Positions 21,851 through 31,214 of a stretch of 64,000 nucleotides of DNA are shown here, in pieces. This DNA comes from Patiria miniata. Its lineage: Eukaryota > Echinodermata > Asteroidea > Valvatida > Asterinidae. The number at the start of each line of letters is the position of its first letter. Position 1 is the first letter of the stretch. The stretch covers positions 12,975,512-13,039,511 of the forward strand of contig NW_024037048.1 in assembly GCF_015706575.1 (NCBI RefSeq), given 5' to 3'. The notes below the pieces were generated by a model, which saw only the letters and a program-made list of their open reading frames with translations, was not told where the DNA came from and did not search any database. The position numbers and the translations under genes were made by a program.

Positions 21851-22064
21851 AAAGGGGCGCTAGTCAGAAGCCCTCAACCCGCATATGCCATGCAGCCAGG
21901 GATCACGCCCAAAGTCACGATGCAGACCTGGGAAATATCAAACGGGGATCACTCAGAGAGGATACGGCTTTTTATTACAAATCTTCATGAATACTTTGCA
22001 ACTTCTTAGCCCTCTAGTTCAAATTCATTGATCTTTATGGATTTTTCCTTTTTCCCCCTAAATT

Positions 22065-22440
22065 CTATAAACAGCTTTCATTTTCACTATTAGGTTTTGC
22101 CCTTCACTGACGTATAAACACTGTATACTCAGTGCGTTACCTCCCGAGTTAAAGTTGAAAAAATTACTCGGTTGGGACTCGAACCCATGACCTCCTGCTT
22201 GTTAGTGCAGACGTCTTAACCACTGGACCATCAAGCTTACAGAATTGGTTGCCTGGCCAGCCAACCAACCCCGTAAGCTCGATGGTCGAGTCGTGGGTTC
22301 GAATCCCACCCAAGTGATTATTTTCCAACTTTCACTCGGGAGGTAACACACTGAGTATACAGTGTTTATACATCGGTGAAGGGCAAATCCTAACATTGAT
22401 TTACATCACCCCGACGCAAAGTCCATCTTGTTAATAGCTT
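22065..22440. mobile_element. Inverted pair of tRNA-derived SINEs
   Basis: Left copy (about 22065-22240, minus) and right copy (about 22262-22440, plus) face away from each other. Both hold a B-box GGTTCGA(G/A)TCCCA and a shared body with CTCGGGAGGTAAC, CTGAGTATACAGTGTTTATA and GTGAAGGGCAAA. The head of the left copy reads GATGGTCCAGTGGTTAAGAC on the minus strand. In the last IFT56 intron, just before exon e, the pair could form a long hairpin in the transcript. Confidence 0.75.
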
Positions 22441-22510
22441 TCATTTTCATGTGCACAAAACCCAGTGAAGTTCAAGCCACTAGATTTTTGTCATTTTTTT
22501 TCCTCTACAG

Positions 22511-22625
22511 AGGAACACTGCGAGACATCCTCCAAATCTTGCGCATCACCGGTAACCCACAGGTGAAATACATCATCCGTGTCATGAAGAAGTGGGCCAA
22601 GGACAACAGGGTACCAGTTTCCTGA
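22511..22625 (+). CDS. IFT56: IFT56 terminal exon e
   Basis: Acceptor CTCTACAG. Joins exon d in phase to give HEPRGTLRDIL, then QILRITGNPQVKYIIRVMKK, WAKDNRVPVS and TGA. No lesion. The C-terminus matches the family end. Confidence 0.88.
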
Positions 22626-22889
22626 GGTGGTCCCTATCCTAGTCTTGAGATGCTTAAATTTGTACATTCTAAAAAAAACCTGCTTCGCAAAGGGATTTTC
22701 CAAAAATAAAATAATGGAACGATACTGTTGATTAAGAGTGATTTAATTATTCTTGACGCATGGGAAATTTGCCTTGAAATATTTCTCTATTTAGCTTTGG
22801 CAAGATGGTTATGCAGGAGAAAACAACAGTTCTGGAGAGAGGCTAGTCTCTCATGGCATAAACAAAGTAGGCTTGCCTAGTTAAGCTGG

Positions 22890-23380
22890 ACTCTGTGACT
22901 CAGTCAGTGACTCAGTCAACGACTCAGTGACTCGATCAGCGACTCCATGATTCAGTCAGATTCGGTCAGTGACTCGGTGAGCGACTCAGTGACTCGATCA
23001 GCGACTCAGTGATTCAGTCAGATTCAGTCAGTGACTCAGTCAGTGACTCAGTCAACAACTCAGTGACTCGATCAGCGACTCCATGATTCAGTCAGATTCA
23101 GTCAGTGACTCAGTCAGTGACTCAGTGAGCGACTCAGTGACTCGATCAGCGACTCAGTGATTCAGTCAGTGACTCAGTCATTGATTCGGTCAGCGACTCG
23201 GTTAAGGAATCACTCAGTGACTCATTGAGCGACTCAGTGGCTGTCATCAACTCAGTGACTTGGTCAGTGACTCATCGCGCAGTCAGTGATTCGGTCAGTG
23301 ACTCGGTCAGTCAGTGATAATAGTGACTGACTCGATCAGTTAATACTCAGTGACTCGTTCAGACAGTCAGTCAGGCAGCA
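22890..23380. repeat. GACTCAGTCAGT simple satellite
   Basis: About 490 bp of interleaved 8-12 bp phrases (CAGTGACTCAGTCAG, CGATCAGCGACT, GATTCAGTCAG) with local higher-order duplication. About nine exact TGACTCA heptamers occur. No gene. Confidence 0.9.
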
Positions 23381-23780
23381 TTGAAATGTTCATCATAATT
23401 GTGAAGGTTCACGTCACAAATGTTGCTTACATGTAGGACAACTCTGCAAGTTTGTTTTCTTGGAGTTGCTGGGGCCTGTTTAGAGACAACCCAACGGCAT
23501 GAGAATGGGCCAGGAATGGTTATTCAAGAAGGGGGGTAGTCATCTGTACGTAATGTAATTATACTTATTAATGGTTTATATTGATATGAATATACATGTG
23601 CAAGTTTTCAGAGCACGTTTGTCAGGCAATTAGGGTGTAAGGTCCAGAAGGCAGGAAACAAATTGAAAATAAGTGATTTGAACTGAGCCCAATTTCATAG
23701 CGCTGCTAAGCACACAATTTCTGCCAGCAGAGCCTCTCCGTCTATCTATCACATTGTCAATACTATATTTTTTTCATGTA
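23381..23780. other. No gene seen
   Basis: Unique-looking AT-rich DNA between the GACTCAGT satellite and MITE-B. No open frame, RNA gene or repeat was recognised. Confidence 0.5.
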
Positions 23781-23979
23781 CAATATTGGGAAAGAATGTT
23801 GCAACCTGATGCTGCTTTTTCTTCATATCATCTCAATGAAGTCATTCATTGCAAAAATGATGATAAGACATGAATCTGGGACTGAGAAATACTTAAGAGA
23901 AATTTTTTTTGACGCTCCATAGACTTTGCACACAACCGCTGAAGTGGCGTCAGGTTGCAACATTCTTTTCCAATATTGT
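23781..23979 (+). mobile_element. MITE-B, complete copy with terminal inverted repeats
   Basis: The ends CAATATTGGGAAAGAATG and CATTCTTTTCCAATATTG are complementary, and the match extends through TTGCAACCTGA on the left and TCAGGTTGCAA on the right, giving arms of about 28 bp. The interior holds CATCTCAATGAAG and ATGATAAGACATGAATC. No coding capacity. Confidence 0.85.
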
Positions 23980-24045
23980 GTGATATTCTGACTTCATTTC
24001 TTTATTTCATCTGTAAAAACATTAAATGTTTACTGCCTTTCTTTA

Positions 24046-24561
24046 AAGGGAAGATACAACATTTGCAAACATCACAAAACGAAATGATCAAAATATCGCG
24101 AAATACCTTACTGGATTGTTGGGGAATGACAGTCTAAAGCATCCTGTGAAATCGTGGCTCCTGATGTGCTGACATTTTTAAGAAAAATTGTACTTTTCCA
24201 ACGCTGGTCGGCCGACCAGCATTGGAGAAAACTGGCTATTTTTCAAAAATTGCTCCGAATTTTTCATAATTAGTTATTCCGCATTTTCTTTGCAATTGAT
24301 TACACACCTGTGAAGAGGTACAAGTCTGCTAGACTGATTCTCTGACCTTACAATTCCCCAAAGTCTATTAATTGCTCCGTTTTATCTTATAAGTGGGGTC
24401 ACCAGACTGCAAATACATGTCTGGTTTTCTTGGCTTTTCCAGCATCTACAAGCCCAAATGCGAAAAAAGTCATTTTAACAATATTTGCTATAACATACTA
24501 ATCCTCCAAATCCATTTATTTCTGAAAATTGCAGCAAAAGCAAATGTTGTACATTCCCTTC
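24046..24561 (+). mobile_element. MITE-A, copy 1 (~515 bp)
   Basis: Starts AAGGGAAGATACAACATTTG and ends CAAATGTTGTACATTCCCTT, forming terminal inverted repeats of about 20 bp. TTTAA precedes it and TTCAA follows, suggesting a TTAA-type target. Shares interior blocks with 27144-27671 (TGTGCTGACATTTTT, TTCCCCAAAGTCTA, AATAATCCTCCAAATCCA). Confidence 0.82.
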
Positions 24562-24949
24562 AAGTCCGATAAATCTTATCTTGCAGTGTAAATATTGTGT
24601 AGGTGAATTTTAAAAGTAAATGTTACTTTAAGGATTGTTGAAATGCTGTGCATAGTTTTTTGAATAAAGAGATATTAAATCATCACAATAAATAAAAGTG
24701 AAAAAAAATACCTGTTTGTTATTGATTTGTTTGTTTCCTTTGTAGTTTGTTTGGGATTCCTGAAAACAAAACTTAATTCAATTTATTTAAAAGATAAGTT
24801 TAGTAAATTTATGTTTGGGCATGGGGCTATAAAAAGTTGGGAAGGTAAAAAAAAAAGAATAATATAATTTCAATTTTTTTAAAAGTAAGCTCAGTCAATT
24901 CATTTTTGGGAAAGAAAAAAAGTGAAGACAATTGAACAACAATACTATG

Positions 24950-25014
24950 GTGGGACTCGAACCTGAGTCGCCAGATTGGGAGTCCTACGCCGGTCCAGCA
25001 GACCATTGTCGCAC
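24950..25014 (-). repeat. tRNA-Gly-like module, left arm of foldback
   Basis: The minus strand reads TGGTCTGCTGGACCGGCG, a loop containing ACTCCCAAT (anticodon CCC if folded as a tRNA) and a B-box GGTTCGAGTCC. The acceptor stem is not convincing and there is no separate terminator, so this is more likely tRNA-derived repeat than a working tRNA. Confidence 0.55.
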
Positions 25015-26701
25015 TTAAACAAAGCGTTAGTTCTGCTTTATCATAACCGTAAGATAGGCTTATCGTGGCTTTTCACGTTGACGCCCACGCACGCTTAGAC
25101 GTAAAACACAGTCTGACGATGTAAAACATTCGTTTGATTTTTGGTGAAGCTGTTCTAATTGATCTAAATTTAATTGGAAAAAGGGTAAAGGGTGTCAACT
25201 GAACTAAAATTGTGAACTTCAATGAAATAAAACTCGTACAATCCTTGGTTTCAGTACGAAACACACGTGTTCAACGGATGCAGAGAAGCCTATTTCTTTT
25301 GTTGAATTCCTTTCTTGGATCTGGCGTTAACAATAAAATGTTTCCATTGAGGGAAAAGGATTAAACGCCGCGATCTTTTTTCACGCTTGAGTGCATCTGA
25401 ATGGGGAATATTGAAGCGGAAAATCACGATTTACAGCACTTAGGCAGCATTTTATCCCACATAATGATACTTTTTGAAGAAAAAATTGCATACTGAATAC
25501 ATCTATAGTTTTAAAATGCCAAAATTTGCCGTATTTAAAAAGTCGAGGTAATTTTTTTGGAAAAATTTCACCCAAACTTTCCTCATCCTGACGTAGGCGG
25601 CGCTTTATATATTTCATTCTCAGTGCGCGCATTGTTATCGCGCTAGCCGCCGCCCCATCTGAGTATCACCCGCTATCCACTGTACCCAATCTTATCCTAG
25701 CATCACAATTTCAATTTATCTTACCAATAAAAGTTGAATAGATCTACAACTAAAACAATAGATAATTAAGGTCTGTGAAACAAAATGCAAAGACAGAATA
25801 AAAGTCAACTTTAATGGAACAAAAGAGACGCGTATAAGGATATAAATAAAAGGGCCCCGGTATACACATGAGCAAGAGGGAGGCGGGAATTTGTTTTGTC
25901 ATGTGAGATGGGGGGAGGGGGGAACAAGCGAAATATTTTTACTAAAAGTCGTTAGTGGAAAAATGTTTTTAAAAAAGGGTTATAAACCGTACATGTATAC
26001 ATAATAGGCAGCCAGCCCCGCCCCCATCCCTTGCAATGCCATACACACACGCTAATGCGCTAGCCAACTCTGGATACGGTGCACGTGCGAGAATGAAATA
26101 TATATAGCGCCGCCTACGTTCGGATGAGGAAAGTTTGGGTGAAATTTTTCCAAAAAAATTACCTCGACTTTTTAAATACGGCGAATTTTTGAATTTTGAA
26201 ACTACAGTTGTATTTAGAATGCAATTTCCTCTCCAAAAAGTATCATTATGTGGGATAAAATGCTGCCGAAGTGCTGTAATTCGTGATTTTCCGCTTCAAT
26301 ATTCCCCATTCAGATGCACTCAAGCGTGAAAAAAGATCGCGGCTTTTAATCCTTTTCCCTCAATGGAAACATTTTATTGTTAACGCAAGATTCAACAAAG
26401 GAAATTAACAAAAGAAATAGGCTTCTCTGCATCCGTTGAACACATGTGCATGTTTCGTACTGAAACCAAAGATTGTCGAGTTTTATTCCATGGAATTTCT
26501 GGATTTCAGTTCAGTTGACACCCTTTATCCTTTTCCAAATAAATTTAGATCAACTTGAACAGCTACACCCAAAATCAAACGAGTGATTTACATCGTCAGA
26601 CTGTGTTTTACGTCTAAGCGTAAATAGGCGTGTAGTGAAAAGCCGCGATAAGTCTATTACAGTTATAATTAAAAAGAACTAACACTGCATTTGAGCGCGT
26701 T

Positions 26702-26766
26702 AATGGTCTGCTGGACCGGCGTAAGACTCCCAATCTGGCGACTCGGGTTCGAATCCCACCATGATT
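26702..26766 (+). repeat. tRNA-Gly-like module, right arm of foldback
   Basis: Mirror copy of 24950-25014. It carries TGGTCTGCTGGACCGGCG, ACTCCCAAT and the B-box GGTTCGAATCC. The two differ at a few positions without clear compensatory changes. Confidence 0.55.
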
Positions 26767-27143
26767 ATATTATTACTTAATTTTCTTCTTTTTTTCTTTC
26801 CCCAAAAATAAATTTGGTGAACTTATCTTTTAAAAAAAAATGAAGTTTTGTTTTCAGAATCAAATACTTCAAAAATATAAACACTAAAATGGTATGTTAT
26901 ATTCTTCTCTCTCTCTCTCTTTTTTTAAATATTATTTAATCCTCCATCCATGATGGGATCAAGAAATTGAAAACTATAGAAGAGACAAGTTTGGATTTTT
27001 TTTTCTGAAAATGATTTTCATTTTAATTCTTTCAACAGCGTTTAACACTTTACACGTATATGGAACTTAACACATAGTTGTCACTGACTGTGTTATTATT
27101 GAAATAGTTAAAGAGCATTTTATTGCAAAAATGAAACATATTT

Positions 27144-27671
27144 TAAGGGAAGATACAACATTTCCAAGCATAAAAAAACGACATGGTCAAATTTTCACGA
27201 AATACATGTACTTCACTGGATTGTTAGGGAATGACAGTCTAAAGCTTAGCATCCTGTAAATCATGGCTCCTGGTGTGCTGACATTTTTCAAGAAAAAGTG
27301 TATTTTTCCAAAACTGGTTAGCCAACCAGCATTGGGAAAAAAGTGGCTTAAAAAACAGTTCCTAATTTTTCATGTTTAGTTAATTCGCGTTATCGTTGCA
27401 ATTGAATTACACAATGGTGAAAGGGTACAAGCCTTCTAGACTTATTCTCTGACCTTACAATTCCCCAAAGTCTACCTATTGCTCTGCTTCATCTTAAGTG
27501 GTTCAGGGAACCAGACTACATGAACATGATTGGTTTTCTTGGTTTTCCAGCATATACAAGCCCAAAACGTGAAACAAGTCAGTTGAACAATATTTGCTAT
27601 AACATAATAATCCTCCAAATCCATTTATTTTTGAAAATTGCAGCAAAGGCAAATGTTGTACATTCCCTTTA
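27144..27671 (+). mobile_element. MITE-A, copy 2 (~525 bp)
   Basis: Starts TTAAGGGAAGATACAACATT and ends with AAATGTTGTACATTCCC followed by TTTAA. TTAA stands at both borders, as expected for a TTAA-targeting (piggyBac-like) non-autonomous element. It has the same orientation as copy 1, so the 2.1 kb foldback lies between two direct copies. Confidence 0.82.
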
Positions 27672-28560
27672 ACCAAAACATTTCACGCATGTCAGTACTG
27701 CATGCGTACAGTTAAAAAAACCAATGATAAGGACCAGTAACTGGGTTTTGGCATTAAAGATGACTCATTGTCCAAAATCAACAAATTATTTTGTTTTCCA
27801 ATTACCAATTTTCCATCTTTTTGTTATTTTAACAGAAGAAAACAACTCTTTTGTTCTGTTTTGGGACATTTACAACCCTCAGAACAAGTAGCATTTAATT
27901 TGGTAGCTTTTCCATGCAAACAGGTCCCCTTCCCTACTGAGTACACTAGACTGTTTGCCTACATTATCATTTCTGACAGGGATATCGGGAACCAGTTTTC
28001 CCTACAAGAACTGACTTATTCCAGGGCTACATATAATGACAATCTAAGTATATTACATAACCAAATATGGGCCAAATTTGTTGTTCTCATGCACAAGTGC
28101 ATACTTTTTGTATTGTTAGAATATACAGCAATAAAGAACTTTGCTTGGGGGTCGGAGTCTCAGTAATTGCACAGACTGTGGTTATAAAAAAAAAATCTAA
28201 ATTTCATGTATGTAGTCGCCTACTAAGGAAATAGGATTACTGAAATATACTGAAATAACAGCTAACATTGACCCAGGATCGCATGGACCAACAAAGGGCA
28301 TGAAAACGACTCTTCTCAACTGTTCTCAGACTTTAATTAAAAATTATATCCAAGTGAGAGATATTGATGCTGTGTTCAATCGATGGGTACGATGCACCCA
28401 TACCCAACCTTGCATCATTCAATGACTGTTTATTGCCTATAAGCGAGTAACTGAAAACTTGGTAAAAGGAATAACATGGAGCACAATATTTGAGTGAATA
28501 ACCAAACCACATTCCTCTGAGTTACTAAACATGCAAAACAATCTAAATCGCCTGGATGTT
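27672..28560 (+). other. No firm gene; open frame 27768-28166 with AATAAA
   Basis: A 132-codon plus-strand frame without recognisable domains or homology runs to 28166. An AATAAA (about 28130) lies inside it. It could be 3' untranslated sequence or chance. The rest is AT-rich and unremarkable. Confidence 0.2.
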
Positions 28561-29022
28561 TATTGAAGGCAGGACCAGTCCAATCCAGTCCAGGATCTGC
28601 AATCCAGTATCCTAACTGGTTCAGCATCTGCAATCCAGTATCCTAACTGGTTCAGCATCTGCAATCCAGTATCCTAATTACTGGTTCAGCATCTGCAATC
28701 CAGTATCCTAACAGGTTCAGCATCTGCAATCCAGTATCCTAACTGGTTCAACATCTGCAATCCAGTATCCTAACTGGTTCAGCATCTGCAATCCAGTATC
28801 CTAACTGGCTCAGCATCTGCAATCCAGTATCCTAACAGGTTCAGCATCTGCATTCCAGTATCCTAACTGTTTCATCATCTGCAATCCAGTATCCTAACTG
28901 GTTCAGCATCTGCAATCCAGTATCCTAACTGGTTCAGCATCTGCAATCCAGTATCCTAACTGGTTCAGCATCTGCAATCCAGTATCCTAACAGGTTCAGC
29001 ATCTGCAATCCAGTATCCATGG
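28561..29022. repeat. 31 bp minisatellite
   Basis: About 14 near-identical tandem copies of a unit made of GGTTCAGCATCTGCAATCC and AGTATCCTAACT. Units are much more uniform than the ~52 bp family, so expansion was recent. On the minus strand it directly abuts an open coding-like fragment (29023-29458). Confidence 0.93.
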
Positions 29023-29458
29023 TTCAGCACCTGTGATAGCTGGGTGACCCTCTCGATGATCTTATCCTGTCTGTCTCCACCAACCTGCTGATCAAATTTC
29101 TGCAGGAAACAGTCTGGATGCCACAGCAGCTGCGCGGAGCGTACAAACCCCCACAGCTCGGCAGCATCCTCGCTGAACATAATGTAACGCATCAGCCCCT
29201 GGAACAATCTTGTCTGAGACTGAGTTGCCATGATGAAACATTCACGGCATGTCCTCCATGGATCCCAGCTGAGTCAACTATTGTTCCTATACTTGCACTA
29301 AGTATCTTGTTACACAACTGTAGATACTCATCCTGTGTCGTTGTCTTCGTTCTTTGCCTCAGCTTGTCTTCCTCTCTGCTGTATCGGACAGCTGAGACCC
29401 CTTGTATTGCTGCTGCTGTTCTGTCAGTGATCTGCTGCCATGGCGGCTCAGTCGTCAA
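29023..29458 (-). CDS. Unidentified coding-like fragment, two frames
   Basis: The minus-strand sequence shows protein-like composition in two adjoining frames. Upstream it reads EPPWQQITDRTAAAIQGVSA and onward to KILSASIGTIVDSAG. After a one-frame shift near 29255-29270 it reads DPWRTCRECF, MATQSQTRLFQGLMRYIMFS, EDAAELWGFVRSAQLLWHPD and KIIERVTQLSQVL before running into the 31 bp repeat. The shift may be an unrecognised intron border (a CAG lies there) or a frameshift. I do not recognise the family. The composition and absence of stops in the joined reading suggest a real exon or a young pseudogene. Confidence 0.4.
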
Positions 29459-29993
29459 ATGAATCCTGATGATTAAACAGATCAGTAAACAAAATTAATT
29501 CTGAAAACATTTTTAATACAGACTTTTAATCTTGCAATGTGAATCTTCGTTTTGACAAAAAAACCTCACTGACATCTTTGCTTTATTCAGACTAAGTTTT
29601 CCACAGGGACAGTAACATATATTCCAGGGTTTTAGTAAAAATACCTCCATCGAGCTTCATAAACAGCCCCAACAACTCCAACAAGCATGATGCTCAAGTT
29701 GCTAATAAGAGTTGCAATAATAGGCGTCAGCTATTTGGTTCGACTCCCAGTCAACAAAGCGTACCTAGTTTTTTTCTTCAGGCTTCTTGAAAGCCCGGAA
29801 CGCACCCACTCATTTGATCAACTTTTTGGAACCGAAATATAAAATCTGTGTCGCCAACATACCCTGCAGTCCTATAATAAACCCACACTACTGGGACCTG
29901 GCATGGAGTGCTCTGAAACATGCAAAACACAGTATTGATGAGAGTCCCAAATTTTCGGACAAGCATAAACCTGCGAAAACAATTTTGCGACTT
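29459..29993. other. No gene seen
   Basis: AT-rich sequence between the unidentified minus-strand fragment and a MITE-B copy. No convincing splice-site-bounded frame on either strand. Confidence 0.45.
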
Positions 29994-30173
29994 GACACTG
30001 CCGTTTTCTTCATATATCATCTCAATGAAGGACAGTCATTGAAAAAATGATGATAAGACATGAATCTAGGACTAAGAAACATTCCCAATTTCAATGTTAG
30101 GAAATACTTCAATTTTCTTGACTCACCATAGACTTTGTACCGCTGAAGTGGCGTCAGGTTGCAACATTCTTTC
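29994..30173 (+). mobile_element. MITE-B copy 3 (left end missing)
   Basis: Shares CTTCATATATCATCTCAATG, ATGATAAGACATGAATC and the right end GAAGTGGCGTCAGGTTGCAA with 23781-23979. The left terminal repeat is absent. Confidence 0.72.
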
Positions 30174-30827
30174 CATGTCTGCTGCCCATTGGAGATCAAC
30201 CTGCTATCTGTACTGCCATCAATTGCAACATATGCTGCATTCCTCTGACTCTGTGTCTTGCATCACTGGCTGCTCATGGCATGCACGTCATCAATCTCTA
30301 TTAAAAACCATAGGATACAGACAGATCAACCGAATGATACAGACAGAAAGGCACTCTTATTACATAAATAAAGCCATAGTGAGTTGCTATTTGCTGGACG
30401 TGTACTAAAGGAACAATTCTTAGACTTAGTTGAACCTAGCCCGAAAACTAGGGAATGTCCATGCAAACTCAAGTCTAGCCCGACCGCGTCTGGCCGTACA
30501 GTACTATCGCAAGCTCTCAGTAGTAATGCTTCCACACACACTGAATTTTTTTCCCCGCTGATGTAGCGATTTTGCTACAGATTTTTATCGAGATTATCTT
30601 TTCGCCTAGGACACAAATTTCCATCCACAAAACGTAGGTGTGTTTAACGCAAAAAATAACGGGCAATTTTGAGTCAACTTTCACGAGGCAAAAACACACT
30701 CGGTTTCCACAAGATAACCGAAGAAATATCTGTTGCATTAACTTAGAATGTATTTCGGGATCCCTTTGCAAGTTTTCCAACAACTTTGAGGCAATTTAGA
30801 TTTTTTTGTTTTTTCCTCAATAAAAAA

Positions 30828-31214
30828 TACGAGGGGTTAGGCCCCCAAAAAAGTCTCCGGTTTCTGGTATGGAGCTTGCCCAAAAAATGGTGCGGCGGCG
30901 CGGCTTTTTTTTTTTTTTTTACCTGATTTTTTTGGTTCAAATGTCGGCTGATGACTGCAAATGGTGCCCGAGTAAACTTAGTGCACATATATGGGAGTCC
31001 AGAGAGGCCACATAAAGCTTATTCTGGACCATAACCCCATCTAAAAACACGTTAAAATTGTGCAGCAGCAGGATTCAAGTCAAACCAGTGAGTTTTGCGG
31101 TTTTCATGTTTCATCACAAAAAAAACACTTTTTCATTTTGCCGACGCGCATGGCTACGGCGACGCGCGCATACCAGAAACCGGAGACTTTTTTTTTTGGC
31201 CTTAGCCTCATATT
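30828..31214. mobile_element. MITE-C copy 1 (~387 bp)
   Basis: Imperfect terminal inverted repeats of about 45 bp: the left end has GGTTAGGCCCCC and AAGTCTCCGGTTTCTGGTAT, and the right end is its complement, with ATACCAGAAACCGGAGACTT followed by GGCCTTAGCC. Related by its TTAGGCC...AGTC(G/T)..TCTGG ends to the larger element at 52583-53228. No coding region. Confidence 0.75.

Larger units (their letters stand above)
18345..22625 (+). pseudogene. IFT56: IFT56 (TTC26) C-terminal exons, interrupted by stop and frameshifts
   Basis: Five plus-strand exons with good splice sites encode the C-terminal ~160 residues of IFT56/TTC26, a TPR protein of the intraflagellar transport IFT-B complex needed for ciliary assembly: 18345-18428, 19639-19705, 20720-20826, 21543-21677 and 22511-22625. 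Recognisable motifs in order are [79 protein letters not shown] and a terminal TGA. Phases agree between exons 1-3 and 4-5. Lesions: TAG at 20800-20802 in place of the usual Gln in LLQLIAND, and a missing base plus two extra bases near the start of exon 4. One codon also seems to be missing in exon 2 (LWLARC). The N-terminal two thirds is absent from the window. This may be a partial duplicate pseudogene, or a real gene carrying assembly errors. Confidence 0.88.
24750..26880. mobile_element. 2.1 kb foldback element with tRNA-like segments in both arms
   Basis: Left arm about 24750-25650 and right arm about 26080-26880 are imperfect inverted repeats around a ~430 bp non-repeated centre. Each arm has, from outside in: CTGAAAACAAAACTT, TTAAAAGATAAGTT, a GAAAGAAAAAAAGTG-like stretch, a tRNA-like module, ACACAGTCTGACGATGTAAA, GTGTCAACTGAACT and a conserved block ending TTCAATATTCCCCATTCAGA. 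No transposase was seen. It is flanked on both sides by MITE-A copies. Confidence 0.8.

Noticed and set aside
25381..26329. Mirrored open frames in the foldback arms (GEIFPKKLPRLFKYG in both)
   Set aside because: They are the two arms of one inverted repeat. Differences between arms are mostly amino-acid changing, with no sign of coding constraint.
24950..26766. Functional tRNA-Gly genes
   Set aside because: Boxes and an anticodon-like loop are present, but the acceptor stems do not pair convincingly and both copies sit symmetrically inside a foldback repeat.
27768..28166. A 132-residue protein gene
   Set aside because: No recognisable domain, no clear splice sites or Kozak-type context, and an AATAAA inside the frame.
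28561..29022. CRISPR-like array of regularly spaced repeats
   Set aside because: Units are directly contiguous with no unique spacers, and the setting is eukaryotic; it is a minisatellite.
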